From Pirellulaceae bacterium (GTDB taxonomy: Bacteria; Planctomycetota; Planctomycetia; Pirellulales; Pirellulaceae), in assembly GCA_016784735.1 (NCBI GenBank), contig JADHUC010000096.1:1-36405 (forward strand): a stretch of 36,405 bases of DNA, in the 5' to 3' direction. The first letter of the stretch is position 1. Each line of letters starts with the position of its first letter. Below, piece after piece: positions 16,701-24,700 of this stretch. Made by a program: the position numbers and the translations under genes. A model generated the notes under the pieces. It was not told the DNA's origin, did not search any database, and worked only from the letters and a program-made list of their open reading frames with translations.

Positions 16701-17161
16701 TGGGCGTCGACGCAGGCGGCGTCTGGGGACCCATCGGAGCCCAACAAGGCCGTTGGACATTCTATCAGCTTTTCGGACGAGCCATGGATACACGCGCCGG
16801 CAAACCATCGCCTCGCAAGCCAGCGCCGGCAAAACAAGCTGCCAGCGAATCGGACTGGGCGCGTAGGGTCCCGGTGCTGGGCCAAGCATTGGTTCTGGCG
16901 AACGAGACGCTATTCGTTGCCGGCCCGGTGGACGAGGTCAGCGAAATCCCTCACGAGCCCACCGGGTCCGACCCGCTTGCCGAGGCGTTGGAAGCCCAAC
17001 GTGGCGGTCGTCTGCTCGCCGTGTCTGCCACCGACGGAAAGACGCTTGCCGACTACGAGTTGACCAGTTCCCCGGTCTTCGACGGCATGGCCGCAGCGCA
17101 GGGCCGATTGTACCTGTCGACGAAGAGCGGCAAAGTCGTATGCATGAGCCCTGTACAGTAA
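13790..17161 (+). CDS. Exported methyltransferase-like / PQQ-type beta-propeller fusion protein
   Basis: A 1123-residue protein. The signal peptide is PVLVLITLLCPLGSSGLA. Residues ~40-155 look like a class I SAM-binding fold: motif I VHLGCGDGKL at 57-66, an acidic second motif HGLDQDP, and VLAPGGIALVKQ. Residues ~185-1120 are PQQ-type propeller repeats (LDAATGETVRTF, VDAKTGELVWRSA, FDGETGERLWSC, LDATTGREAWTF). A CxC motif, SCACQ near residue 627, sits at the end of the first propeller half. The linker that follows (DNA 15719-15836) is made of short DNA repeats. A methyltransferase fold behind an export signal is odd because SAM is cytoplasmic; it may bind another ligand. ATG 13790 is chosen because the signal peptide starts there, with GAGG nine bases upstream; the frame stays open to 13568. 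A paralogue is at 29624-32668, and the DUF1080 fusion follows after 93 bases. Confidence 0.85.
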   Translation: MSTRPQRIGAPVLVLITLLCPLGSSGLAGEARPDADAHTTAKQILDSTAIKGGLVVHLGCGDGKLTAALRAKDRYLVHGLDQDPDNVQQARDYIKSLGLYGPVSIDHCSAGKLPYADNLVNLVVASGECQMASEEIARVLAPGGIALVKQNLVFPDTRHLTPDTSPALPSWTKLTKPRPADIDEWTHYLHGPDNNTVAQDTVAGPPRHFQWISGPRFSRSHDHLASVSAVVSSGGRLFSIVDTGSIAFAGASPRWRLIARDAFNGVVLWEREISPWEYHLRDFRSGPADIARRLVAVGDRVYVTLGYGQPTVALDAATGETVRTFADTEGTQEILFYNDMLLLALGTRKSGWRAQKAKEIVSQQDYSPPFEEYTPPVHEMRVMAVDAKTGELVWRSAQPYTRELMPSTLAASAGRVYFQNADAVICLDATSGELEWKTPRPAQRQRLAWSTPTLVVHDGVVFSADRKAAEKEGEVLWIPSGGYHEYIRGEDVKGELIAFDGETGERLWSCPAYEGFNAPVDVMIVDGLVWTGRYAWGQDPGITEARDPRTGEVRRQRPRDQEFLPPIGHARCYRAKATAKYVILGRRGVEFIDVETGNMVANRWLRGICQYGVMPANGLLYIPPHSCACQVTDMLKSGFVALAPAQKSKGQDVEESKSEKETRLVKGPAYGQIGNRQSAIENPNDWPTYRHDASRSGVAQVGVSHDLKSAWETDLGGRLTSPVVAEGFLLVGETDTHHVHALDATTGREAWTFATGARIDSAPTIHQGRVLFGSADGRVYCLRLEDGELIWKFRAAPQDRRIVVDGQLESAWPVSGTVLVVDGAAYFAGGRTSYLDGGMFLCKLDVATGRTLKFLELTVEEKIRNGGVASGGHLPDVLTTDGDSIFMRSARFDMDLVRQKDNVAHLWSSIGLLDDSWWHRTYWQIGISMGSGWGGWAKAGQRGHAGRLLVSDGSRVFGYGRNQYDIPGAHVGVDAGGVWGPIGAQQGRWTFYQLFGRAMDTRAGKPSPRKPAPAKQAASESDWARRVPVLGQALVLANETLFVAGPVDEVSEIPHEPTGSDPLAEALEAQRGGRLLAVSATDGKTLADYELTSSPVFDGMAAAQGRLYLSTKSGKVVCMSPVQ
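14252..14282. repeat. ACACCC/TG short tandem repeat inside the methyltransferase-like gene
   Basis: The unit CGACACC/TGACACC is repeated four times in a row and is translated in frame as PDTRHLTPDTSP. It falls just after the methyltransferase-like domain, in the connection to the propeller. Confidence 0.55.
15719..15836. repeat. Repeat-derived linker inside the methyltransferase/PQQ gene
   Basis: Two short repeats are translated in frame between the propeller halves: AGTCGAAG/GTCGAAGAG units at 15728-15763, and GGCAATC repeated three times at 15809-15829 followed by GAAAATC. The protein reads KSKGQDVEESKSEKE and then GQIGNRQSAIENP. The paralogue at 29624-32668 has an unrelated linker of ordinary composition at the same place. 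Confidence 0.6.
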
Positions 17162-17254
17162 AGGCCGGCGAGGCGGCAGGATCGCAACAAACCGGCCGTT
17201 CACCGATTCACATTTCACACGGATCATCGAGCGAAGAAACAGGATTGATACGAA

Positions 17255-20200
17255 ATGCGAAAAGTCTCAGTCATCCTTAGGATCGCTGCCGAAATGAAAC
17301 CGTCGTTTAACCGCTGGGCCAACGGCCCGCGCGGACGCGCCCAGCCCGTTGGGCTTGGGGTTAAACGAAAGACGCCTGAGACCGCGAATGCCGTTTCGAT
17401 TCTGACAGCGTTCCTTTTTCTTGCCATTGTGGCCGGCGGCGTTTTGCGTCCGACCGAGGTCCGCTCCGAGGATGAGGTCAGATTCACGCAAATCTTCGAT
17501 GGAAAGACTCTCAATGGCTGGAAGGGCGAGGCCGAAAAGTGGCGCGTCGAAAACGGTGCGATCGTCGGCGAGATTCCGGCTGGCCAGCGTCTGGACCACA
17601 ACACGTGGCTTGTCTGGGAAGGTGGCAAGCTGGACGACTTCGAATTGCGTCTCGAGTTTCGCATCACCGGAATGCCCGCAGCCAATTCAGGCATTCAGTT
17701 TCGTTGTCAGGCCGAAAGCGTTACCCGTGTGTCCGGGTATCAAGCGGATCTGGACATGGGAGCAACGTGGCTGGGACGTATCTACGACGAACACGGACGA
17801 GCGTTGCTGGTCGAACGCGGCGCACGAGTGTTGATCAAAGCGGATGGTGAACGTGTGGTCGAACAGTTCGCTAATACGGCCCGATACCCGGTACTGTTCC
17901 GGGAAAACGACTGGAACGACTACTGCATTCGGGCGTGCAGCGAGCACATGACGATCGAAGTCAACGGCACCTTGTTCAGCGAACTGGTGGACATGCAGAA
18001 GGGAGAGAAGGACCTGTCGGGGCAACTCGCCTTCCAGTTGCACTCCGGGCCCGAAACAAGAGTCGAATTCCGCGACATTCGCTACCGCAAACTCAAGGCT
18101 GGCGAGCACAAGGTCAGGTTCAAAGCACCGCAACCCACCAAGGAAGAGAAGAAGGACGTGGGTGTGTTCCCCAAGGGAGACGATGGAAAACCGCTGAACC
18201 TGGGATTCGAAGACGGGACGCTTAAGGATTGGACCGCCACAGGAACTGCTTTCCGGGGCCAGCCCATCGACGGAAACCCAATCGCCACACGCCGGCCGGG
18301 ACAGGCGAGCCAAAAAGTGGGACAGTACTTCATTGGCGGGTACGAACTCAGCCAAGACACACCGCTGGGCGAATTGGTCTCGGTTCCTTTTGCCGTGACG
18401 GCCCCCTACGCCAGTTTCCTGATTGGTGGCGGCGCAAGCCCCTCGACGCGCGCAGAAATCGTCCTCGCCAACACCGCCGGAAACGCAATTCACGTAGCCA
18501 CCGGGGCCAATTGCGAGGATATGAAACGTGTCGTTTTAGAATTGAAAGCTTATGCGGGGAAACGGATCCAAGTGCGTTTGGTGGACGAGAGTCCTGGTGG
18601 TTGGGGACACGTGAATTTCGACGACTTCCGCTTTCATGCCAAGAAGCCAACTCACTTTCCCGATGCAACGTCGTCGCCGCTGATGGAGAATCCTATCCTG
18701 AGCCACCTTGTGCCAAACCCGGCTGCCTCCGCACACGAGGGCACCGGGGCTGATACGGTGGGCAAGATGCACGTGCCGGCTGGGTTCACCGTGGAACTCA
18801 TTGCTGCGGAACCGCAACTGTTTCAGCCTATCGCGTTTACGTTTGACGCCCGCGGCCGGATCTGGGTTCTGGAGGGCAAAAGCTACCCGCAGAAGCGTCC
18901 CGACGGGGAAGGCCTGGATCGCATACTGATCTTTGCGGACGAAGACGGCGACGGTCGTTTCGAAAGCCGCAAAGTCTTCATCGAAGGACTGAATCTGACT
19001 AGTGGACTGGAGGTCGGACATGGCGGCGCGTGGGTTGCCGCCGCCCCCGAATTGCTGTTCATTCCGGACCGGAATCAGGACGACCAGCCCGACGGAGCGC
19101 CGGAAGTCCTACTGGACGGATTCGGCTATCAGGACACTCACGAGACATCGAACAGTTTCATCTGGGGCCCCGATGGCTGGCTCTATGCGAACCAGGGTGT
19201 TTTCAACTACTCACGAATCGGCAAACCCGGATCGCCCGACGACGAACGCGTCGAACTGCGTGCGGGGGTCTGGCGGTACCATCCCGTGCGTCACGAGTTC
19301 GAAGTGTTTGCCCACGGCGGCAGCAATCAGTGGGGCCTGGACTTCAACGAATTCGGCCAGCTCTTCATGACACACTGTCGCAGCCACTGGGGACGCGGTT
19401 CCACGACACACGTCATTCAGGGCGGGCATTATTGGAACCAAGCCAATCGCAACTACGCCGACTTTGTTTCCGGGACCGCGCCAGCCGGTTACCCCTTCCT
19501 TCGCAACTACTTGCTGGCTTCGGCTCGTTACGGCCACGGGGAAGGCGGCGCAGGAAAACCCGGAACCCGCGCCGTCTACGGTGGCCACTCGCACGTGGGC
19601 ACCATGCTGTATCTGGGAGACAACTGGCCCGACACCTACCGCGACCACCTGTTCACACACAACCTGCACGGTCACCAGATCAACCACCAGATCAACCGTC
19701 GCGAAGGTTCGGCTTTTAATACAATTCACGCGGGTAAGGATGTCTTTTTCTGTGAAGACTTGCAGCACATCGGAGTCGACTTGAAGTACGGTCCCGACGG
19801 CGCCGTGTACACCATCGACTGGTACGACCAGCGACTGTGCCACAATCCTAACATCGAAGTGTGGGACCGAACCAATGGCCGGATCTACCGGATGGCTTTT
19901 GCCGAGTCGTTCACTCCGGTGCAGGTTGACCTTGCGCGGCTGGATGATCAAGCGCTGGTACAACTGCTGTTGCACAAGAACGACTGGTACGTGCGAACGG
20001 CACAGCGGCTGTTGCACGAACGAGCCGTAGCAGGAGAGATTTCGCCTGCGGTGCGCGACGAGCTGATCGAACTGGCCCGGAACCATCCAGATGCATCCCG
20101 CCGTTTGCGCGGCCTTTGGGCGTTATTTGCCGTCGGCGGGCTGGACGATCCAATTGGCCTTGACCGGCTGCAAGATGCCAACGAATACATCCGCGCGTGG

Positions 20201-21637
20201 ACCATTCAACTGGTGACGGACGACCTTCAGGTTTCCGCACCGCTGCAGTCGCGATTCCTGGAGCTGGCACACGATGATCCGTCGGCCGTGGTACGATTGT
20301 ATTTGGCATCCGCCATAGGCCGCGTCGAGGCCGAGACGGCCTGGCGCATCGCCGAAGCCTTGAGCCAACACGCCGAAGACGCCGGGGACCGGTACCTGCC
20401 GGGCATGATTTGGTATGGCCTGGCACGACTGGTGCCCCAGGACGTTGATCGAGCGTTTCGACTCGCCGGGAAATCGCAAATCCCCATGCTGCCGCCCTAC
20501 GTACGCTGGTACGTGGCCAAAGGCAAAGGCGATGGGCTGAACCGTATCATTCAGATGATTGGCAGCTCCGAAGGTAAGCAGCAGCAGGACTTTCTGGAAG
20601 AGACATCCTTGGCTTTGATGGGTCAGCACCGCGTGCCAATGCCCCAGGATTGGCCGAAGATTGCAGACGGACTGTATCAAGAAGACAATTCACGCGTTCG
20701 GCGGCTTGCCGAAAGCCTGGGCGCTATGTTTGGGGACCAGTCGCTCTATCCACGAATGCGGCGCGTCCTGGCCGACCGCAAGGCGAACCTGGACGAACGC
20801 CAGCACGCGTTTCGCATCCTGTCGCAAGTTTCCGATCCCGAGGCTTTTCCCTTGTTCCTGGCGCTGCTGGACGAGAGCGCATTTCTGTCCGACGCGCTTA
20901 TGGTGTTGGCCCGCCACGACAAACCCGAAGTTGGCGAGGCGTTGGTCAATCGCTTCACCACGTTTTCAGAGAAAGACCGCACGGCCGCGCTCAACACGCT
21001 GACCAGCCGAGAAAGCTGGGCTCATACGCTTCTGGACTCGGTCGCTGACAAACGAATCGAAAAGGAACACCTGTCGGCATACTACGTCCGTCAGTTATCC
21101 CAACTCGGCAGCAAGTCAATCGACGAGAAGCTGGCAAAGCAGTGGGGCAAAGTAAAGCAGTCGACCAAGGAGAAGTTGGCGGAAATCACAAAGATGGAGA
21201 AAGCGTACCGAGAGGCTCCTCTCTGGGCGTTCAGTGCCGCGGAGGGCAAAGCGCACTTCAAGAAACTCTGTTCCGCATGTCACAAGATCGGCGACGAGGG
21301 AACGGACCTCGGCCCCAAGCTCGCCGGATCAGGCCCGAAAGGCGTCCGCTACTTTGCCGAGAACATCGTCGACCCCAACGCAGTGATAGGTTCCGATTAT
21401 GAGACGTCCAGTGTCATCACAATGGACGGTTTAGTGCTTTCGGGTCTGGTCGAGCAGACTACCGATACGGCCATCACGCTCCAAACGCCGACGAACCCAC
21501 CCAAGAAGATCGTGGTGGCGCGTGACGAGATCGACCTGATGAAGAAGACCGACCTGTCCCTTATGCCAGAACTACTGCTCAAAGAACTGAACGAACGTCA
21601 AGTCATCGAGCTGTTGAAGTATCTCCACTCGATTTGA
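17255..21637 (+). CDS. Giant fusion: DUF1080 (3-keto-glycoside hydrolase-like), jelly roll, PVC-type dehydrogenase, HEAT, heme domain
   Basis: A 1460-residue exported protein. Residues ~50-65 are the hydrophobic signal (ILTAFLFLAIVAGG). Residues ~72-280 are a DUF1080/3-keto-disaccharide hydrolase domain (FTQIFDGKTLNGWKGEAEKW, NSGIQFRC, WNDYCIRACSEHMTIEVNG). Residues ~305-470 are a jelly roll (LGFEDGTLKDWTATG, WGHVNFDDFRFHA). Residues ~505-890 are the PVC dehydrogenase propeller (VPAGFTVELIAAEPQLFQP, FDARGRIWVLEGKSYPQ, ADEDGDGRFESRKVF). HEAT-like repeats follow to ~1320. The heme motif CSACH is at 1339-1343, with GPKLAGSG after it. One chain thus carries parts that could oxidise a sugar and cleave the 3-keto product, inferred from family roles. 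The ~48-residue leader before the hydrophobic core includes a translated palindrome (17305-17366), so the true start is uncertain; ATG 17255 has AGGA about eleven bases upstream. The downstream neighbour is convergent. Confidence 0.88.
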   Translation: MRKVSVILRIAAEMKPSFNRWANGPRGRAQPVGLGVKRKTPETANAVSILTAFLFLAIVAGGVLRPTEVRSEDEVRFTQIFDGKTLNGWKGEAEKWRVENGAIVGEIPAGQRLDHNTWLVWEGGKLDDFELRLEFRITGMPAANSGIQFRCQAESVTRVSGYQADLDMGATWLGRIYDEHGRALLVERGARVLIKADGERVVEQFANTARYPVLFRENDWNDYCIRACSEHMTIEVNGTLFSELVDMQKGEKDLSGQLAFQLHSGPETRVEFRDIRYRKLKAGEHKVRFKAPQPTKEEKKDVGVFPKGDDGKPLNLGFEDGTLKDWTATGTAFRGQPIDGNPIATRRPGQASQKVGQYFIGGYELSQDTPLGELVSVPFAVTAPYASFLIGGGASPSTRAEIVLANTAGNAIHVATGANCEDMKRVVLELKAYAGKRIQVRLVDESPGGWGHVNFDDFRFHAKKPTHFPDATSSPLMENPILSHLVPNPAASAHEGTGADTVGKMHVPAGFTVELIAAEPQLFQPIAFTFDARGRIWVLEGKSYPQKRPDGEGLDRILIFADEDGDGRFESRKVFIEGLNLTSGLEVGHGGAWVAAAPELLFIPDRNQDDQPDGAPEVLLDGFGYQDTHETSNSFIWGPDGWLYANQGVFNYSRIGKPGSPDDERVELRAGVWRYHPVRHEFEVFAHGGSNQWGLDFNEFGQLFMTHCRSHWGRGSTTHVIQGGHYWNQANRNYADFVSGTAPAGYPFLRNYLLASARYGHGEGGAGKPGTRAVYGGHSHVGTMLYLGDNWPDTYRDHLFTHNLHGHQINHQINRREGSAFNTIHAGKDVFFCEDLQHIGVDLKYGPDGAVYTIDWYDQRLCHNPNIEVWDRTNGRIYRMAFAESFTPVQVDLARLDDQALVQLLLHKNDWYVRTAQRLLHERAVAGEISPAVRDELIELARNHPDASRRLRGLWALFAVGGLDDPIGLDRLQDANEYIRAWTIQLVTDDLQVSAPLQSRFLELAHDDPSAVVRLYLASAIGRVEAETAWRIAEALSQHAEDAGDRYLPGMIWYGLARLVPQDVDRAFRLAGKSQIPMLPPYVRWYVAKGKGDGLNRIIQMIGSSEGKQQQDFLEETSLALMGQHRVPMPQDWPKIADGLYQEDNSRVRRLAESLGAMFGDQSLYPRMRRVLADRKANLDERQHAFRILSQVSDPEAFPLFLALLDESAFLSDALMVLARHDKPEVGEALVNRFTTFSEKDRTAALNTLTSRESWAHTLLDSVADKRIEKEHLSAYYVRQLSQLGSKSIDEKLAKQWGKVKQSTKEKLAEITKMEKAYREAPLWAFSAAEGKAHFKKLCSACHKIGDEGTDLGPKLAGSGPKGVRYFAENIVDPNAVIGSDYETSSVITMDGLVLSGLVEQTTDTAITLQTPTNPPKKIVVARDEIDLMKKTDLSLMPELLLKELNERQVIELLKYLHSI
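17305..17366. repeat. GTTTAACCC-type hairpin element, copy 2, within the fusion gene leader
   Basis: Begins GTTTAACCGCTGGGCCAACGG and ends CCGTTGGGCTTGGGGTTAAAC-like (arms imperfect). It is 62 bases long and is translated as FNRWANGPRGRAQPVGLGVK in the region before the signal-peptide core of the fusion protein. Confidence 0.7.
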
Positions 21638-21654
21638 AGTTCCAGAGGCGAATC

Positions 21655-21750
21655 GGGCTCAGACGTACAGAATTCAGAATTGGCCGGAAAAGTCTTCGGA
21701 TTCCTTCGAGCGGTTCGACGGCCAATTCTGAATTCTGTACGTCTGAGCCC
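21655..21750. repeat. Perfect 32-base inverted repeat between convergent genes
   Basis: The left arm at 21655-21686 (starting GGGCTCAGACGTACAG) is the exact reverse complement of the right arm at 21719-21750 (ending CTGTACGTCTGAGCCC), with a 32-base loop. It lies in the 125-base gap between the 3' ends of the fusion gene and the lyase-like gene and could end transcription from both sides, though it lacks a T-run. The inner part holds two overlapping CAGAATT units. Confidence 0.75.
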
Positions 21751-21762
21751 TTCCAGCAACGG

Positions 21763-24700
21763 TCAACGCGATGCCGATTTGCGTTCCAACAAATCCATGT
21801 TGTAGATGATGTGCGGCGTCCAACGGAGGTGGGCAATGGAGCCGATGCCGCCTCGGAAAGCCGCGTGCATGGCTCGCAGGGCGATCTGGCCGTATTCCGG
21901 GTCGCCACCCAGGCGATGGGCGAAGAAGAGGATCTCGGCTGTCATGTCGTTGTTGCCCGTGTAACCCTTCATGTTGGGGCACGACGTGTAGCGGAAACCG
22001 TTGGCCTCGTCCACCCAGAGCTCGTCGACCGCTTGTTTGGCGCCTCCGATAACTGCCTCGGCTACGCGCGGATCGGGAATCTCACGGTAATATTCCTCCA
22101 GGCCGTTTGCCAACACGCCCAGCATGAAATTAGCCACGCCGCGGTGACGAGGCATATCGTGGCAGTGGCCCGGGACCATCTGGCGGTGCCAGCCGCCGCC
22201 GGGCGTCTGTCGCTCCAATGTCCGTTCGACGATGATTCGCGCCGCGTTCAGATAGTACGGATCATCGGTCGCCCGATACGCCGCCATGGTCAACAGCAAG
22301 TGCCAGCCATTCGTGCGGCAATTGCTCCAGTCGTAGTTGTTTAGGTATTGACCATCGTAGTAATCGGCCACCAGCGCCGCGTTCTCCGCGGCGGTTCGGT
22401 CACCGCTCAGCACGTACCAATCGCAGAAGCCTTCGGTCCAGGTGTGGCTCACACTGGCACCCGGCCCCGGTATGCCGTTTCCTTCGTATCGTTCACGGAA
22501 GTACCCGCCGGTGTGGCCCATCGAGTGGATCCATTCGACGCCGCGACGCGGTCCGAAATGGCACGTGTCCACGTCGATAGCATGCCGTGCAGCCTTTTCG
22601 CCCAGGAAGTACCACTTGCGGTCGCCGGTGCGGATGAACTGCAGTAGGAACGCGTGGTGATGGTCGTACTCACCATTGGCCCAGTTCACTCGCCGTTCGC
22701 CCCATTGGTCGCCGAAGTTGAGCATGCCGTATTCGTGACTCGCCTCGCGATGTCGCACGTAGTTCTGGTAGACCTTTTCACACACGGCCTCGTAATCGGC
22801 GGATCGGCCAGCCGTTGCAGGCAAGATCTCGCCAAAAGCACCCGTGCCGCAATAGTGTTCCGGCGAACAGACTGCAATCAGTGGTTCCTGAAACGCTCGA
22901 GCCAGTTGCCCAGCACTGGCGGAAAGGTTGTCGGCGTGGAAATGGAGCATGAGTTCATGCTGTTTCTGAACGCCGCGAGCGATCTTGTACTTGCCGCCCA
23001 TCAGATAGTAGTACAGCTTGATTTCGTCCAGCTTGCTGCAATCGTCGTAAGTCCCGTCAGGAAAATCGGGGCACACGTCGATCGACAGACCGTCGTCGTC
23101 CAGGCGGATTCCCTTTGGATAGAGCTGCCAGAAATCGCGAACAGCGACCGTCATACCCCACCGCTCATGGCCAACATCGACCCATCCATCGGCACGCTTG
23201 GTCGCGATGTCCTCGGCCGGCGCCGGCGACATTTCGTACGCCGTGTCCCGCAGTTGCGTCAGCGTGAGTTTGCCCTCGCCGCTCGACTCGTTTCCGCCGC
23301 CCAGGCCGACCGCCCATTTCCGTCCAGAGTCGGGCAGCGGAATCTTCAGAGAGATTTGTTCGAAATTCGTGAAGGCATCCTCTTCGTTGTCGTTTCCCCA
23401 AGTGTACTGCACGCGCACAAACGGCAAGTCCGCGTAGAAGGTGAACCGATTGGTGTAGGCCAACATTTGATCGTCCGGCCCTGCCCGATGGTGCCCACTC
23501 ACCTTGACCACGATCCGAACAGGTCCTGCCTCTTCGATCTCGATGCGATTCGCACTTGACGCACTTGTGTACTGACTGCCTTCGGCGTCGGTAACCAGTG
23601 CAGACATTCTCCCCGTGAGCTCCTCGTCTTCGGCGAACTCACCATCGGTGTCAGCATCGAACCGAATGCGTGTCGGAAAGCCGGACTGAGTCACGTCCAA
23701 GTGCACTTGCAGCGGTCCCGTTTCAACAACGAGCCGCTTGTCCTGCCAGCGATGCGTCAGCGGACTGGACGCAGGGACGCGTTTCACGTCAGTTCCACAT
23801 TCCAGCGTGTACTCGGCGGAGGAATGTACTTCCGCTCGGGCCGTAAAGGACACACGCAGCCACTTGACGCTTCCGTCGTTCCAGCGGATAGCGACCTTGG
23901 TCTGGACCGGTACTTCGCGGCCGTTGGCATCCAACAGTCGCACGTGTGCGGGGTCGCCCAGCTCGCCTTTGGCAAAGGGAACACCATTGGTCACAGGAGC
24001 AGCCGTCAGGGCGAAATCGTGGGGATTCTCGACGACCAGGGGAATTCCCTGCATCTTCGCAGTCCCAACCACGGGCGCGGGCGGCTGGAAGATGAACTCC
24101 ATCTCCGGGCTGACCACGCTTTCGCCATCCGGCCGTGATGCGGCGATGCGGAAGTGTACCTTGTCGCCTACCTGCAGCTCCGGAATGAAAACACGGTGAT
24201 TCGCAAGAGGCTGTTCCTCTGTCAGGTTCTGCTCGCAGGCCGCTGTCAGACCGTACTGAACCGTACAAGCCACAGGCCACGTGGTAATCCACGTCAAACG
24301 CAACTGTGGCTGGCCGTCGCGCACGGTGTAGCCGGCCTCGACTTGGCTGATCTCGAACTTCCGATTGCGAACCGGCGGTTTCTCGGCCAGCAACAAGATA
24401 TCCTCCGTGACATGTTGGCCCACCGTGCCGGTACGAAAGGTCAGTTGTTCGCCCCCAGCGAACTCGATGGACCTGCTGAGAAAGTGAATCCGCTGGCGAT
24501 TATCGTCTTCGGCCGCCAGAAAGCGGCCAACGCGTTTACCGTCGACCTGCAACTCATAGGCTTCACGGCCCGCCGTGTCGTAGACCACGATGGCCGGATA
24601 GAAGTCGCCGGCTTTGGGCACCGTCACTGTGATCGTCCCGCTCGCACCATACACGGCAGGCCAGCGGTACTCGGTGTCGTAATAGGCCATTCGCGACAGC

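Noticed and set aside
21641..22344. Plus-strand open frame opposite the lyase-like gene
   Set aside because: It is the antisense of a well-supported long gene and its residues look like reverse-frame translation.
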